From assembly GCF_001279525.1 (NCBI RefSeq), contig NZ_LGDY01000001.1:186001-250000 (forward strand): 64,000 bases of DNA. Reading direction: 5' to 3'. The notes below the pieces were generated by a model. It was given only the letters and a program-made list of their open reading frames with translations. It had not been told where the DNA came from and did no database searches. This document shows, in pieces, positions 1 to 8,763 of the stretch; the first letter of the stretch is position 1; the number at the start of each line of letters is the position of its first letter. The DNA is from Nocardia sp. NRRL S-836 (lineage in GTDB: Bacteria; Actinomycetota; Actinomycetes; Mycobacteriales; Pseudonocardiaceae). The position numbers were made by a program, and so were the translations under genes.

Positions 1-3
1 GTC

Positions 4-684
4 GTGGGGCACCTGAAGTTCTTCTTCGGGCCGATGGACTGCGGCAAGTCGACGCTGGCCCTGCAGATCGACCACAACAACTCGCGGCAGGGACGCCGCG
101 GGCTGCTGCTGGTGCGGCACGACCGGTCGGGACAGCCGCGGATCTCCAGCAGGATCGGCATCACCAGGGAGGCCGCGGAGATCAGCGACGACGATCTCCG
201 CCGGTTGGTCCGCGCCGAGTGGGCGCAGGGCCGGCGGGTGGACTACCTGATCGTCGACGAGGCCCAGTTCCTCACGCCCGCCCAGGTGGAGCAGCTGGCC
301 GAGCTCGCGGACGACGTCCAGGTCGACGTGTACTGCTTCGGGCTCGCCACCGACTTCCGCGGGGAGATGTTCCCGGGGTCGCGGCGGCTGTTCGAGCTCG
401 CGGACGAGCTGAACGCCATCCAGGTCGAGGTCCTGTGCTGGTGCGGCGTGCCAGGACGGTTCAACGCACGGGTGCGGGCCGGACGGGTGATCAGGGCCGG
501 CGACACGGTACTGGTCGCGGACACGGTTTCGGATACGGAACAGCACCGATCGGGTACAGAGCGCGACTGTGTAACCGATGCCACCGAAACTACTGTGCGC
601 TACCAAGTGCTCTGTCGGCGTCACTTCCGGCTGGGCGATCTGGGCCCTGACGTCGCACAAAGTGGTCAGCTTCGGTTGGCCTAG
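4..684 (+). CDS. tdk: Thymidine kinase (type II)
   Basis: Phosphorylates thymidine to dTMP with ATP in the cytosolic pyrimidine salvage pathway. The Walker A motif GPMDCGKST lies at residues 9-17 and the Walker B motif LIVDEAQFL near residue 82. The zinc-binding lasso cysteines are visible as VLCWCG near residue 145 and VLCRRHF near residue 201. At 226 residues it matches type II (human TK1-like) enzymes of actinobacteria. The start is a GTG three bases inside the window edge, so its ribosome binding site cannot be seen and an upstream start is possible. The C-terminal tail after the zinc domain is short and polar. Confidence 0.93.
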   Translation: MGHLKFFFGPMDCGKSTLALQIDHNNSRQGRRGLLLVRHDRSGQPRISSRIGITREAAEISDDDLRRLVRAEWAQGRRVDYLIVDEAQFLTPAQVEQLAELADDVQVDVYCFGLATDFRGEMFPGSRRLFELADELNAIQVEVLCWCGVPGRFNARVRAGRVIRAGDTVLVADTVSDTEQHRSGTERDCVTDATETTVRYQVLCRRHFRLGDLGPDVAQSGQLRLA

Positions 685-837
685 GCGACTACCCACAGGG
701 TTCGCTAGGCCGTTAGAGTGATGCGTGAGCCCAGTAGCTTGATAACGCGTCACGATCCCTGAGCGATCGCATCCATTAGTAGGAAGCCTTCGTTGACGAG
801 TGAACGACGTCACTGTGGGCGACCATGAGAGCGAACC

Positions 838-864
838 GGAAACAAACGGAGCAATCCGGGCGTT
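838..864 (+). promoter_or_regulatory. SigR-like promoter of rbpA
   Basis: GGAAA at 838-842 and GTT at 862-864 are separated by 19 bases. This resembles the actinobacterial SigR consensus GGAAT-N18/19-GTT. It lies about 59 bases upstream of rbpA, a known SigR target in Streptomyces. The assignment is inference from spacing and sequence. The rest of the 685-922 intergenic stretch shows no gene. Confidence 0.5.
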
Positions 865-922
865 GCACACGGTGAGCAAGAAGCCTGGGCCCCGGCCCTG
901 AGCCGAGCGAAAGGACACCGCC

Positions 923-1267
923 ATGGCCGACCGCGTTTTGCGTGGAAGCCGGCTCGGAGCAGTCAGCTACGAGACCGACCGCAACCACGATCTCGCTCCG
1001 CGCCGGGCAGCGCGGTACGCCTGCCCCAAGGGACACGACTTCGAGGTCCCGTTCTCCGACGACGCCGAACTGCCTCCGACCTGGGAGTGCCGTCTCCACG
1101 GCACCGAGTCGAAGATCATCGACGGCGTCGAGCCGGAGGTGAAGAAGGTCAAGCCGCCGCGCACGCACTGGGACATGCTCCTGGAGCGCCGGTCGATCCC
1201 CGAGCTCGAGGAGCTGCTCGACGAGCGCCTCGAAGAGCTGCGTGGACGCCGCACCCGCACGGCCTGA
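923..1267 (+). CDS. rbpA: RNA polymerase-binding protein RbpA
   Basis: Actinobacteria-specific general transcription factor that binds the RNA polymerase beta subunit and the principal sigma factor and stabilises open complexes. The 114-residue protein opens with the family signature MADRVLRGSRLGAVSYETD. It has the RbpA core domain with paired cysteines (YACPKGHDF, WECRLHG) and ends with the sigma-interaction helix (THWDMLLERRSIPELEELL). The ATG is preceded by GAAAGGA at 909-915. It stands alone between a SigR-like promoter and a strong terminator, so it is probably transcribed alone and induced by thiol-oxidative stress, as in Streptomyces. Confidence 0.97.
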   Translation: MADRVLRGSRLGAVSYETDRNHDLAPRRAARYACPKGHDFEVPFSDDAELPPTWECRLHGTESKIIDGVEPEVKKVKPPRTHWDMLLERRSIPELEELLDERLEELRGRRTRTA

Positions 1268-1284
1268 TCCGAGCACAGACGCTC

Positions 1285-1318
1285 AAGCCGTCCCGGTCGC
1301 CTACCGGGGCGGCTTTTT
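1285..1318 (+). terminator. Intrinsic terminator after rbpA
   Basis: AAGCCGTCCCGG and CCGGGGCGGCTT form a stem with one G-T pair around a short loop, followed by TTTT. It begins 17 bases after the rbpA stop. Confidence 0.88.
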
Positions 1319-1414
1319 GCGTGCCCAGGGCCTCTGAGGGCCCGGAAGCGGCCGGTCCGGGTGTTTCCCGCTGTTCTGCAGGTGGCACGACCACGTCGGG
1401 GGCATCCTGTCGGC

Positions 1415-2248
1415 ATGACGACCGCGCAGGTGCAGCTCCCCTCCGGCGAGTCCGTCCCGGCCCTGGGCCTGGGCACGTGGCACATGGGCGAGTCCAGGGC
1501 CGCCCGCGACGACGAGGTCGCCGCGTTGCGCCTGGGGCTGGACCTGGGCATGACGCTGGTCGACACCGCCGAGATGTACGCCGACGGCCGCGCGGAGGAA
1601 GTGGTCGGCGAGGCCGTCGCCGGGCGCCGCGACGAGGTGTTCCTCGTCTCCAAGGTCCTCCCCCGCAACGCCAGCGCCCCCGGCACCGTGCGGGCCTGCG
1701 AGGCGAGCCTGCGCCGGCTCGGCACCGACCACATCGACCTGTACCTGCTGCACTGGCGCGGGCGGGTGCCGTTCGAGCACACCCTCGACGGGTTCGCGGC
1801 CCTGGTCCGATCGGGCAAGATCCGCCACTGGGGCGTCAGCAACTTCGACGTGGCCGACATGGCCGAGCTGACGGAGCTGTCCGGCTTCTGCCAGGCCGAC
1901 CAGATCCTCTACAACCTGAGCCGCCGCGGCCCCGAGCACGACCTGCTGCCGTGGCTCGCCGAGCGGTCCATCCCGGTCATGGCGTACTCCCCCGTCGAAC
2001 AGGGACGGCTGCTGCGCTCACCGGTCCTCGCCGAGGTCGCCCGCCGGCACGGCGCCACGCCCGCCCAGATCGCGCTGGCGTGGGTGCTGCGGCTGCCGAA
2101 CGTCAACGCCGTCCCGAAGTCCAGCTCGCTCGACCACGTCAGGGAGAACGCCGCCGCGGGCGACCTCCGGCTGACCGAGGCCGACCTGGCCGACCTCGAC
2201 GCGGCGTTCCCGCCGCCGGACGGCCCGGAGCCGCTGGACGTGCTGTAG
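1415..2248 (+). CDS. Aldo/keto reductase
   Basis: NADPH-dependent reductase of the AKR superfamily, cytosolic, substrate unknown. The 277-residue TIM barrel shows ALGLGTWHMG near residue 14, the catalytic region VDTAEMYADG (Tyr of the tetrad), VSKVLPRN (Lys), and LLHWRGRVPFE (His position). The NADPH-binding C-terminal segment is VNAVPKSSS. The ATG at 1415 is preferred over an upstream in-frame GTG at 1361, because homologous sequence begins at MTTAQVQLPSGE. The stop codon TAG at 2246-2248 is formed by the TA target duplication plus the first base of the adjacent IS, so the insertion event may have trimmed or replaced the original stop. Confidence 0.9.
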   Translation: MTTAQVQLPSGESVPALGLGTWHMGESRAARDDEVAALRLGLDLGMTLVDTAEMYADGRAEEVVGEAVAGRRDEVFLVSKVLPRNASAPGTVRACEASLRRLGTDHIDLYLLHWRGRVPFEHTLDGFAALVRSGKIRHWGVSNFDVADMAELTELSGFCQADQILYNLSRRGPEHDLLPWLAERSIPVMAYSPVEQGRLLRSPVLAEVARRHGATPAQIALAWVLRLPNVNAVPKSSSLDHVRENAAAGDLRLTEADLADLDAAFPPPDGPEPLDVL

Positions 2249-2781
2249 GGCGTGTCCTGCGGATCTTTCTCATGATCGTGTGCAGATGATGGTCTGTGGT
2301 CGGACGTGGTGAGCTGACGGACAAGCTCCACCTGGCAGTCAACACCGCCGGCCTGCCGCTCGCGGTGATCCTCACACCCGGCCAGGCCGGTGACAACCCG
2401 CAGCTGCTGCCGCTGCTCGACGACATCCGCGACATCGACGTGGATGGGCAGCGGGTGCGCGTGGGGCGGGTGATCGCTGACAAGGCCTACACCCACCCGA
2501 GCACCCGCACCGCGTTACGACAGCGGCGAATCAAAGCCACCATCCCCGAACGCGTCGACCAGATCGACCGCCGCAAGGCCAAGGGCTCGGCCGGTGGCAG
2601 GCACCGACCTTCGCCCCCGATCTTTACAAGATGCGCAACGTGGTCGAGCGCTGTTTCAACCGCCTCAAGCAGTTCCGCGGCCTGGCAACCAGGTTCGCCA
2701 AACGAGCCGCCTACCACCGTGCCGAGATCATCCTCGCCTGCATCGTCCTCCACCTCAGGCGAGGATCCGCAGGACGTGCTC
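2248..2781 (+). mobile_element. Deleted IS5-like insertion sequence with intact ends
   Basis: A 534-bp element bounded by imperfect inverted repeats. The left end is GGGCGTGTCCTGCGGATC. The right end, read in reverse complement, is GAGCACGTCCTGCGGATC. TA dinucleotides sit immediately outside both ends (2246-2247 and 2782-2783), consistent with a 2-bp target duplication. The interior carries only the C-terminal half of a DDE transposase, with a frameshift. The ends may still be recognised in trans by a full-length relative, which makes this a MITE-like derivative. The IS5 family placement is inferred from the transposase residues and TA duplication. Confidence 0.8.
2296..2781 (+). pseudogene. 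IS5-family transposase C-terminal fragment, frameshifted
   Basis: The first frame from 2296 encodes the DDE-transposase core (GELTDKLHLAVNTAGLPLAV, then VIADKAYTHPSTR with the second catalytic Asp). The second frame, from about 2600, continues with FAPDLYKMRNVVERCFNRLK, the family's conserved C-terminal motif with the catalytic Glu. The shift is near 2598-2602, where AGGCACCGACC appears to lack one C relative to an expected AGGCCACCGACC. The N-terminal part with the HTH and first catalytic Asp is absent. It is non-functional for autonomous transposition. Confidence 0.85.
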
Positions 2782-2797
2782 TAGACCGGCCGGTTCC

Positions 2798-3652
2798 TCA
2801 TGCCCGCGTGCCGACCGGCGTGTGCTCCGTGTGCCGGGTGTCGGCCGCGTAGTGGGCGACCGCGATCGCTCCGGCGATCGCCAGGACGAACCCGACGGTC
2901 GCGGCGACCACGTAGCCCTCGCGGACGTGGTCGTCGAGGTAGACCAGTCCGACGAACGACGACAGCGCCGTGTTGGTGGTGAACATGATCGCGGTGACCC
3001 CGGTCGGGCCGCCCTTCTGCAACGCCATCGCGAACAGCACCGCGGCGGTGAGCCCGTTGAGGACGATGGCCCAGGCCGCCGGTTCCAGGACGAGCCGCCA
3101 CACGGCGTCCGGCAGGTCGAGCGTCCGCGCCGCGATGCCGACGAGGCTGTAGGCGACACCGGAGCCGAACGCCAGCGCCACCGTCGCCCAGACGTGGTGG
3201 TGGCGCCGCGCGTAGACGGCGATCGCCGCCACCGGGACCGCCATGCCCACGAGGATCCAGCGCCACTGCGGCGGCAGGGCCTGCGCCGGGCCCGGCTCGG
3301 CGGACACGCCCAGCATGACCAGGCCGATCGCGCCCACACCCAGCGCGACCCAGCCCTGCGCACGCAGGTGAGCGCCCATGAAGGCGCTGATCGTGGCCGT
3401 CACACCGACGCTGAACGCGAGCATCGACTGCACCAGGAACAGCGGAAGCCGGTGCAGCGCGGCCGCCGCGCAGGCGAACCCCAGCAGATCCACACCGAGA
3501 CCCAGGAAGTACAGCCACTGGCGCCGCAGAGCGATCAGATCGAGAGACCTTCCGCCGTACGCACCCGCACGCCGGACACCCATGGCCTCCAGGATCGAAC
3601 CGCTGCCGGATGCCAGGGTCGCCAGCACGGCGAGGAGGTAACCCAGTGCCAT
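2798..3652 (-). CDS. DMT-like multi-pass membrane protein
   Basis: A 284-residue integral membrane protein with about nine to ten hydrophobic segments, beginning MALGYLLAVLATLASGSGS. Its organisation resembles actinobacterial EamA/DMT-superfamily permeases with two repeated halves, each about 130 residues. A role in metabolite or drug export is possible, but no substrate is indicated. The C-terminus is a short hydrophilic tail (HTEHTPVGTRA). It is convergent with the IS remnant, whose right end is only 16 bases from its stop. The upstream neighbour HAD gene is on the same strand and 70 bases beyond its start, so no operon is certain. Confidence 0.75.
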   Translation of the reverse strand: MALGYLLAVLATLASGSGSILEAMGVRRAGAYGGRSLDLIALRRQWLYFLGLGVDLLGFACAAAALHRLPLFLVQSMLAFSVGVTATISAFMGAHLRAQGWVALGVGAIGLVMLGVSAEPGPAQALPPQWRWILVGMAVPVAAIAVYARRHHHVWATVALAFGSGVAYSLVGIAARTLDLPDAVWRLVLEPAAWAIVLNGLTAAVLFAMALQKGGPTGVTAIMFTTNTALSSFVGLVYLDDHVREGYVVAATVGFVLAIAGAIAVAHYAADTRHTEHTPVGTRA

Positions 3653-3722
3653 CCGTCCATTGTGTCAGCCGGTGGTCGCGGTGCTTTCAGCCTCCCCGTC
3701 GGAAACGGCCGCCATCGGCCGT

Positions 3723-4340
3723 TCAGACGTGCAGGGTCACGCGGTCCGCGGTCACCTCGAAGCGCACGTGCGACAGGTCGGGCACGACGATGTCCGCGTC
3801 CAGGTCGGTGCCGATGCCGAGCGTGGTGCACCCGGCGGCGCGTCCGGAGGCCAGGCCGGACGCGGTGTCCTCGACGGCGAGGCAGCGTCGCGGGTCGACC
3901 TTGAGCTGCTCGGCGGCCTTCAGGTAGGGCACGGGCTCGGGTTTGCCGCGGTCCACGTCGTCCGCGGTCACGAGGACCTCGGTCACCGGCAGGCCCGCGG
4001 CGGTCGTGCGGGCGGCGGTCACGTCACGGGTGCAGGAGGTGACGATGGCCTTGCGGTCGCCGACGGCGGTGGTCGCCTCCAGGGCGCCGGGAAGCACGAC
4101 GACGCCTTCGAGGTCGTGGGTCGCGATGTGCGAGTAGTGCGCGAGGCCCGCCTCGTGGCGGTCGGGCGGTAACAGGGCGGCGACGATGTCTTTGGCGGGT
4201 TTGCCCTCGGTGCCGGCGAGGCGGGCCGGGTCGACGCCCTCCTCCTCGGCCCAGCGGTGCCACGCCCTGCGCACGGCGGCGGTGGAGTCGATCAGGGTGC
4301 CGTCCAGGTCGAACAGGACGGCGTCGAACTCGAGTCGCAT
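3723..4340 (-). CDS. HAD-superfamily phosphatase (beta-PGM-like)
   Basis: Cytosolic haloacid dehalogenase-type hydrolase acting on a small phosphorylated metabolite, probably a sugar phosphate. The nucleophile motif DLDGTLID starts near residue 11. Motif II is the Thr/Ser in KAIVTSC. Motif III is the Lys in DRGKPEP, and motif IV is AVEDTASG. The alpha-helical cap lies between motifs I and II. The length (205 residues) matches subfamily IA beta-phosphoglucomutase or glycerol-3-phosphatase-like proteins. It is read toward the DMT gene and stands about 120 bases downstream of the MFS gene. The exact substrate cannot be read from the sequence. Confidence 0.85.
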   Translation of the reverse strand: MRLEFDAVLFDLDGTLIDSTAAVRRAWHRWAEEEGVDPARLAGTEGKPAKDIVAALLPPDRHEAGLAHYSHIATHDLEGVVVLPGALEATTAVGDRKAIVTSCTRDVTAARTTAAGLPVTEVLVTADDVDRGKPEPVPYLKAAEQLKVDPRRCLAVEDTASGLASGRAAGCTTLGIGTDLDADIVVPDLSHVRFEVTADRVTLHV

Positions 4341-4461
4341 GGTTCATCCCTTCGGTGTGGTGGGCAGCCGAGCTGCGGGTGTGGTGGCGGGCGGAACGCC
4401 TGGGAGCCGCACGGCACGAGTCACCGGCGGTCTCGCAGGCGTCCGACGGGTCAGGCGGTCG

Positions 4462-5631
4462 TCACCGCGCGGTGCTGGTGGCGGTCTCGCGGCGCCTCAC
4501 GTAGCGGACCAGCAGCACGACGAAGCCGAAGGCGACGACGCTCATCACGGCGCCCAGCACGGCCACGCCGGGCAGGCCGGCCTGGTCGAGCGCGATGCCG
4601 CCGAAACCGGCGCCCGCGACGATGCCGATGTTGAACGCCGAGACGGCGAACGACACGGCCAGCTCACCGCCCTTGCCCGCCGCCTGGAACAGCGCGGCCT
4701 GCACGGCGGGGACGAACGACCAGGCGGCCAGCTGCCACACGACCACCAGCGCGATGGTCTGCACGGCGTTCGTCGACATCGGCAGCACGGCGAGCAGGGC
4801 GATCGAGGTGATGGCGGAGGTGATCAGCAGCGTCTTGCGGGAGTCGGCGTCGGCTCCCCTGCCGCCGATGACGTTGCCGACCACGGCGCACACGCCCGCG
4901 ATGACCAGCACGACGATCACCATGGTGCTGCTCAGGCCGGCGCGCTGCTCCAGCAGCGGCACGAGGTAGGTGTAGACGGTGAACGACGCGCCCCAGAACA
5001 GGGTGATCGCGGCGAGGCCGATGAGCACGGGTGCGGTGCGGATGGCGCGCAGGCGCTCGCCCAGCGGAGGGCCGTCGTCGGCGCCGGTGGGCGGCAGGGC
5101 GACGGCGATGAAACCCAGTGACAGCAACGCCATCGCGCCGATCACGAGCATCGGCATCCGCCAGCCCATCTGGTGGCCGAGCAGGGTGCTGATCGGCACG
5201 CCGAGCGCGGTGGCGGTGTTGACGCCCGCCTGGATCGTGGCGATCGACGACGCGCGCTTCTCCTCACCGCCCAGGCGTGCGGCGGCACCGATCGCGGTCG
5301 CGAGGTAGAGACCCATCATGGCGCCGGACAGGATGCGCGAGCCGAGCAGCACCGGGTAGTTCGGCGCGAGTCCCGCGGCGAGGTGGCCGAGCGAGAACAC
5401 CACCAGGCAGCCGAACAGGACCTTGCGGCGGTCCAACCGGTGGCAGACGGCGGACAGGACCGGCGCGCTGATGGCGAACGCGACGGCGTTCAGCGTCACC
5501 AGCTGTCCGGCCGCTGCCTCCGAGACTTCGAGATCACGCGCGATCTGGGGCAGCAGTCCGACGACGGCGAATTCGGTGCACGCCACCGCGAACGCGCCGC
5601 TGAACAAAGCCCATATCCAAATCCTCTTCAC
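4462..5631 (-). CDS. MFS transporter, DHA1 drug/arabinose efflux type
   Basis: A 389-residue major facilitator with 12 predicted membrane helices. The motif CTEFAVVGLLPQIARDL near the start is characteristic of the AraJ/YdhP/chloramphenicol efflux group. The loop 2-3 motif is HRLDRRKVL. The start is a GTG (MKRIWIWALF) preceded by GAGGGGGC; an ATG 24 codons upstream adds an arginine-rich segment not typical of the family. It is divergent from the LAL regulator at 5934 and next to the sulfation/encapsulin cluster. It could be that cluster's exporter, but this is inference from position. Confidence 0.88.
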   Translation of the reverse strand: MKRIWIWALFSGAFAVACTEFAVVGLLPQIARDLEVSEAAAGQLVTLNAVAFAISAPVLSAVCHRLDRRKVLFGCLVVFSLGHLAAGLAPNYPVLLGSRILSGAMMGLYLATAIGAAARLGGEEKRASSIATIQAGVNTATALGVPISTLLGHQMGWRMPMLVIGAMALLSLGFIAVALPPTGADDGPPLGERLRAIRTAPVLIGLAAITLFWGASFTVYTYLVPLLEQRAGLSSTMVIVVLVIAGVCAVVGNVIGGRGADADSRKTLLITSAITSIALLAVLPMSTNAVQTIALVVVWQLAAWSFVPAVQAALFQAAGKGGELAVSFAVSAFNIGIVAGAGFGGIALDQAGLPGVAVLGAVMSVVAFGFVVLLVRYVRRRETATSTAR

Positions 5632-5933
5632 TGCCCCCTCCAGGCGTGCGCGTCGACAACGCAATTGGCCAGAGGGTTGACGGCTCGTTCCGCGGCTAAG
5701 CACATTCTTCGCACCCGACTACGGGAGTCCGCAGTCAATCGACGGCGAATGTCCTTGTGGAGCGCGTATTTTCGCCGGTAGGGCAGCCGAAGGTGTTCAC
5801 ATGATCGGACTAATGGCGAATTGCCCGATTATCACCCGTTTGGCCGGTTCCGGCCGGTGAGCAAGTGGGTACGTGCAGCAATATCGGGGCGTAGGGGGTA
5901 CGCGCCGCCGTCGTACCAAGGGGGAGGACTGCT
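5632..5933. promoter_or_regulatory. Divergent intergenic region upstream of LAL regulator
   Basis: No gene was found in this 302-base stretch between the divergent MFS and LuxR-type genes, and it is less GC-rich than its surroundings. A hairpin-forming palindrome, GGCCGGTTCCGGCC at 5842-5855, lies about 80 bases before the regulator start and could be an operator. The regulator's ribosome binding site is the GGGGGAGGA run at 5920-5928. Confidence 0.45.
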
Positions 5934-8747
5934 GTGCTCGATGACGAGCCGCCCGCCACATCGATCCCACCCGCACAGCGATTACCGGTCCACGACACCA
6001 TCGAGCCCGTCTCCGCCGCCCTCGCCGGGTTGACGCGGGGTGAGGGCAGCGTGCTGATCGCCGAGCAACACGGCGTCCTCGGCCGCAGAGCGCTCGTCAG
6101 CCACGTACGGGCAGCAGCAGCGCGCACCGGCATACGGGTGGTTCACGGCCGTGCGACCCACGTGGACCGTGTCGCGCCGTTGTCCACGCTCAGAGCGGCG
6201 CTCAGCGCGGGTGTGCCCGACCCGCACCGCGACTTCGACGTCGACCACCTCACCGCGTTGCGGCAGGTCAGGGCCCAGCTGGTGGGCCTGGCCGCCGGTG
6301 GGGGCGTGCTCGTGTGCCTGGACGACTTCCACCACGCCGACGACACCACGGCGCTGGCGCTGCGGGTGCTCATCCCCGGCCTCAGGACCACGCCCGTGCT
6401 GTGGCTGCTCTCGCTGCGCCCGGCGCAGGCCTCCGCCGCCGTGCGGGGCGTGGTGGACGTGCTGCTCGACGCGGGGGCGCGGCGGCTGCCGGCGAGGTGG
6501 CCGACCGGTGAGGACGCGCGACGGCTGTGCGCGCGGCTGTTCGGCGCCGAACCCGACCAGGCCCTCGTGGAGATCGCCACCGACGTCGACGGTGATGCGG
6601 AACGGGTCGTGCGCGCGTTGCACGACGCCGGGCACATCCGGGTGGCCGACGGGAAGGCGGAGCTGGTCGCGGACGCCGACCGGTGCGCGTTGCCCGGCTG
6701 GCTGGTCTCCGACGTCCGCGCGGCACTCGGCGATCTTTCCGCGACGGCCGCGGCGGTGCTGGACGCGGGAGCGGTGCTGGGCCGGGTGTTCACCGTGCAC
6801 GAGGCGGCCGCGCTGATGCACAAGCCGGTGCCCGAGCTGTTGCCGGCCGCGGCGCAGCTGGTCGAGGCCGGTGTGCTTGCGCCCGGCTCCGCAGGCCTGA
6901 CCTTCTGCAGCGAGCTGGTGCGCCGGGTGGTCCACGCGGGGCTGGCCGAGCCCGTGCGGGTGGCGCTGCACCGCGAGGCGGCCGACGTCGTCGCCGCGGA
7001 GGGCCGCCCGGCCGCCGAGGTCGTGCACCACCTGGAACGCGGTGGCCGCCGCGGTTCGCCCGCCGTCGTGGACGCGCTGCGCAGGGCGGTGCGGGACCGG
7101 GAGGGTGGCACCGCGGGAGCGGCCGACCTGGCGGTGCGGCTGCTGGACCTGGTCGGCGACGACCACCCCGGCGCCGACGGCCTGGTGGTGGAGGCGGTGC
7201 GGCTGCTCGCGCTGGCCGGCCGGACCACGCAGGCCTGGGACCTGGCGGTGCGCACGCTGGACCGGGTGCCGGAGGCCTCGACCGAGACGCGGCTGGTGTG
7301 CGCGCTCGGCGAGCTGGCCGACGGCCGTGAGCCCGACCACGACCACGTGGTGGTGGAGTACGCGCGCCGGGCGCTGGCCCGGACGGACCTCGACGAGCAG
7401 GACCGCGCCGATCTCGCGGCGGTGCAGGCGTACCGGCTGGCTGCGGCCGGGCACACCGACGCCGCGGAGAACGCCGCCGCGCGGGCACGGGCGGCCGGTG
7501 GTGAGGCGGTCGTGCTCGGTGCGGCCGCACGCGCCCAGATCGCGTTGCGCCGCGGTGAGCTGGGCCGGGCGCTGGACCTGGCCAGGACGGCCGTGCGCGA
7601 GGCCGATCGCGCGGGACCGTTCCTGCGCAGGCGCGGATCGCGGTTGTGGCTGTGCGCGCCGCTGGTGGCGCTGGACCGGTTCGACGAGGTGCACTCGACG
7701 CTGAGCGTGGTCGCCAGCGAGAGCGCCCAGGTGGGGGCGGCGTGGCCGCAGCCGCGCTGGCAGTACCACCGGGCCCGCACGCACCTGGCGACCGGACGGC
7801 TGCGCGCGGCCGAGGCCGACGCCGAACTGGCCGTGCGCACCGCACGCGACCGGGCGTTCGCGCCGTTGCTCGGGCGGTCGTTGCTGCTGCTCGCGGAGAT
7901 CCGCACGGGTCTGGGCGACCTCGGTACGGCCGAGGCGAACCTGCGCGAGGCCGAGCACCTCGGCGGCCGCGGCGCGGGAGCGGCCAGGCTGGCGTGGCGG
8001 CGGGTGCTGTGGCTGTGCGCCGCCGACCGGCACGACGAGGCGGCCGCGGTCGCCGAGGGGTTGCTGACCGGCACCGACCTGGTGGCGATCACGGCCACCG
8101 CGCCGTCGCCGGTCGCGCCGGTGCTGGTGCGGCTGGCCCTGCGCAGGGCCGACCAACGGCGGGCCGACGAGGTCGTGCGGGTCGCCCAGGAGCTGAGCGA
8201 GCGCAACCCCGGTGTGCTGGGCGTGGCGGCCACCGCCGCGCACGCCGCGGGGCTGCGCGACGGCGACCTCGACGCCGTGGTCCGTGCCGCCGAGCTGAAC
8301 CGGTTGAGCGACCGGCGGGTGGCCGCGGCGGAGGCGCTGGCCGACGCCGCCCGGCTGGCCCGCGCGCGCAACGACCGCGGCCGGGCCCGTGACCTGCTCG
8401 AACAGGCGCACGAGACGTGGAGCGCCTGCGGTGCCGAGCTCGCCGCGCACCGGACCGGCACGTACCTGGCCGACGTTCCCGACGACGTGCCCGAACCGTC
8501 CGACGCGGTTCCGGAGCCGGCGCTGGGGCTGTGGGCCAGCCTCACCGAGACCGAGGTGCGGGTGGCCCGGCTGGTGGCGCGCGGCCTCACCAACAAGGCC
8601 ATCGCCACCCACCTCACCCTCTCCCCCAACACCATCGGCACCCACGTGCGCAACACGTTCACGAAGCTGCAGGTCACCAACCGGGTCGAGCTCGCGTTGC
8701 AGGTGATCGCCCACGACCGGGAGCCCACGTCCCGGCGCTTTCCCTGA
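5934..8747 (+). CDS. LAL-type LuxR-family transcriptional regulator
   Basis: A large (937-residue) ATPase-like regulator with a C-terminal LuxR DNA-binding domain, sited immediately before the encapsulin cluster and therefore its likely activator. The last 65 residues hold the LuxR HTH (LTETEVRVARLVARGLTNKA, then SPNTIGTHVRNTFTKLQVTN). The N-terminal part resembles the AAA/STAND module of LAL regulators. The Walker B-like segment GVLVCLDDFHHAD is near residue 123, but the expected GxxGxGKT Walker A is replaced by EQHGVLGRRAL near residue 43, with no Lys-Thr/Ser pair. The middle 500 residues look like alpha-helical TPR-type repeats. The GTG start follows a GGGGGAGGA site. ATP binding may be lost or altered. 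Confidence 0.85.
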   Translation: MLDDEPPATSIPPAQRLPVHDTIEPVSAALAGLTRGEGSVLIAEQHGVLGRRALVSHVRAAAARTGIRVVHGRATHVDRVAPLSTLRAALSAGVPDPHRDFDVDHLTALRQVRAQLVGLAAGGGVLVCLDDFHHADDTTALALRVLIPGLRTTPVLWLLSLRPAQASAAVRGVVDVLLDAGARRLPARWPTGEDARRLCARLFGAEPDQALVEIATDVDGDAERVVRALHDAGHIRVADGKAELVADADRCALPGWLVSDVRAALGDLSATAAAVLDAGAVLGRVFTVHEAAALMHKPVPELLPAAAQLVEAGVLAPGSAGLTFCSELVRRVVHAGLAEPVRVALHREAADVVAAEGRPAAEVVHHLERGGRRGSPAVVDALRRAVRDREGGTAGAADLAVRLLDLVGDDHPGADGLVVEAVRLLALAGRTTQAWDLAVRTLDRVPEASTETRLVCALGELADGREPDHDHVVVEYARRALARTDLDEQDRADLAAVQAYRLAAAGHTDAAENAAARARAAGGEAVVLGAAARAQIALRRGELGRALDLARTAVREADRAGPFLRRRGSRLWLCAPLVALDRFDEVHSTLSVVASESAQVGAAWPQPRWQYHRARTHLATGRLRAAEADAELAVRTARDRAFAPLLGRSLLLLAEIRTGLGDLGTAEANLREAEHLGGRGAGAARLAWRRVLWLCAADRHDEAAAVAEGLLTGTDLVAITATAPSPVAPVLVRLALRRADQRRADEVVRVAQELSERNPGVLGVAATAAHAAGLRDGDLDAVVRAAELNRLSDRRVAAAEALADAARLARARNDRGRARDLLEQAHETWSACGAELAAHRTGTYLADVPDDVPEPSDAVPEPALGLWASLTETEVRVARLVARGLTNKAIATHLTLSPNTIGTHVRNTFTKLQVTNRVELALQVIAHDREPTSRRFP

Positions 8748-8763
8748 GCGCCGCGCTCCCCCG

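Noticed and set aside
2594..3904. A 436-residue plus-strand frame running from the IS remnant across the DMT-like gene
   Set aside because: Low-complexity Arg/Gly/Pro composition antisense to a clear membrane protein. Only its first codons belong to the transposase remnant.
5982..8714. A 910-residue minus-strand open frame opposite the LAL regulator, and a second one at 6143-8869
   Set aside because: Long antisense frames are expected in high-GC genes. The translated sequence is Arg/Pro/Gln-rich without domains, whereas the plus strand has a LuxR HTH and a ribosome binding site.
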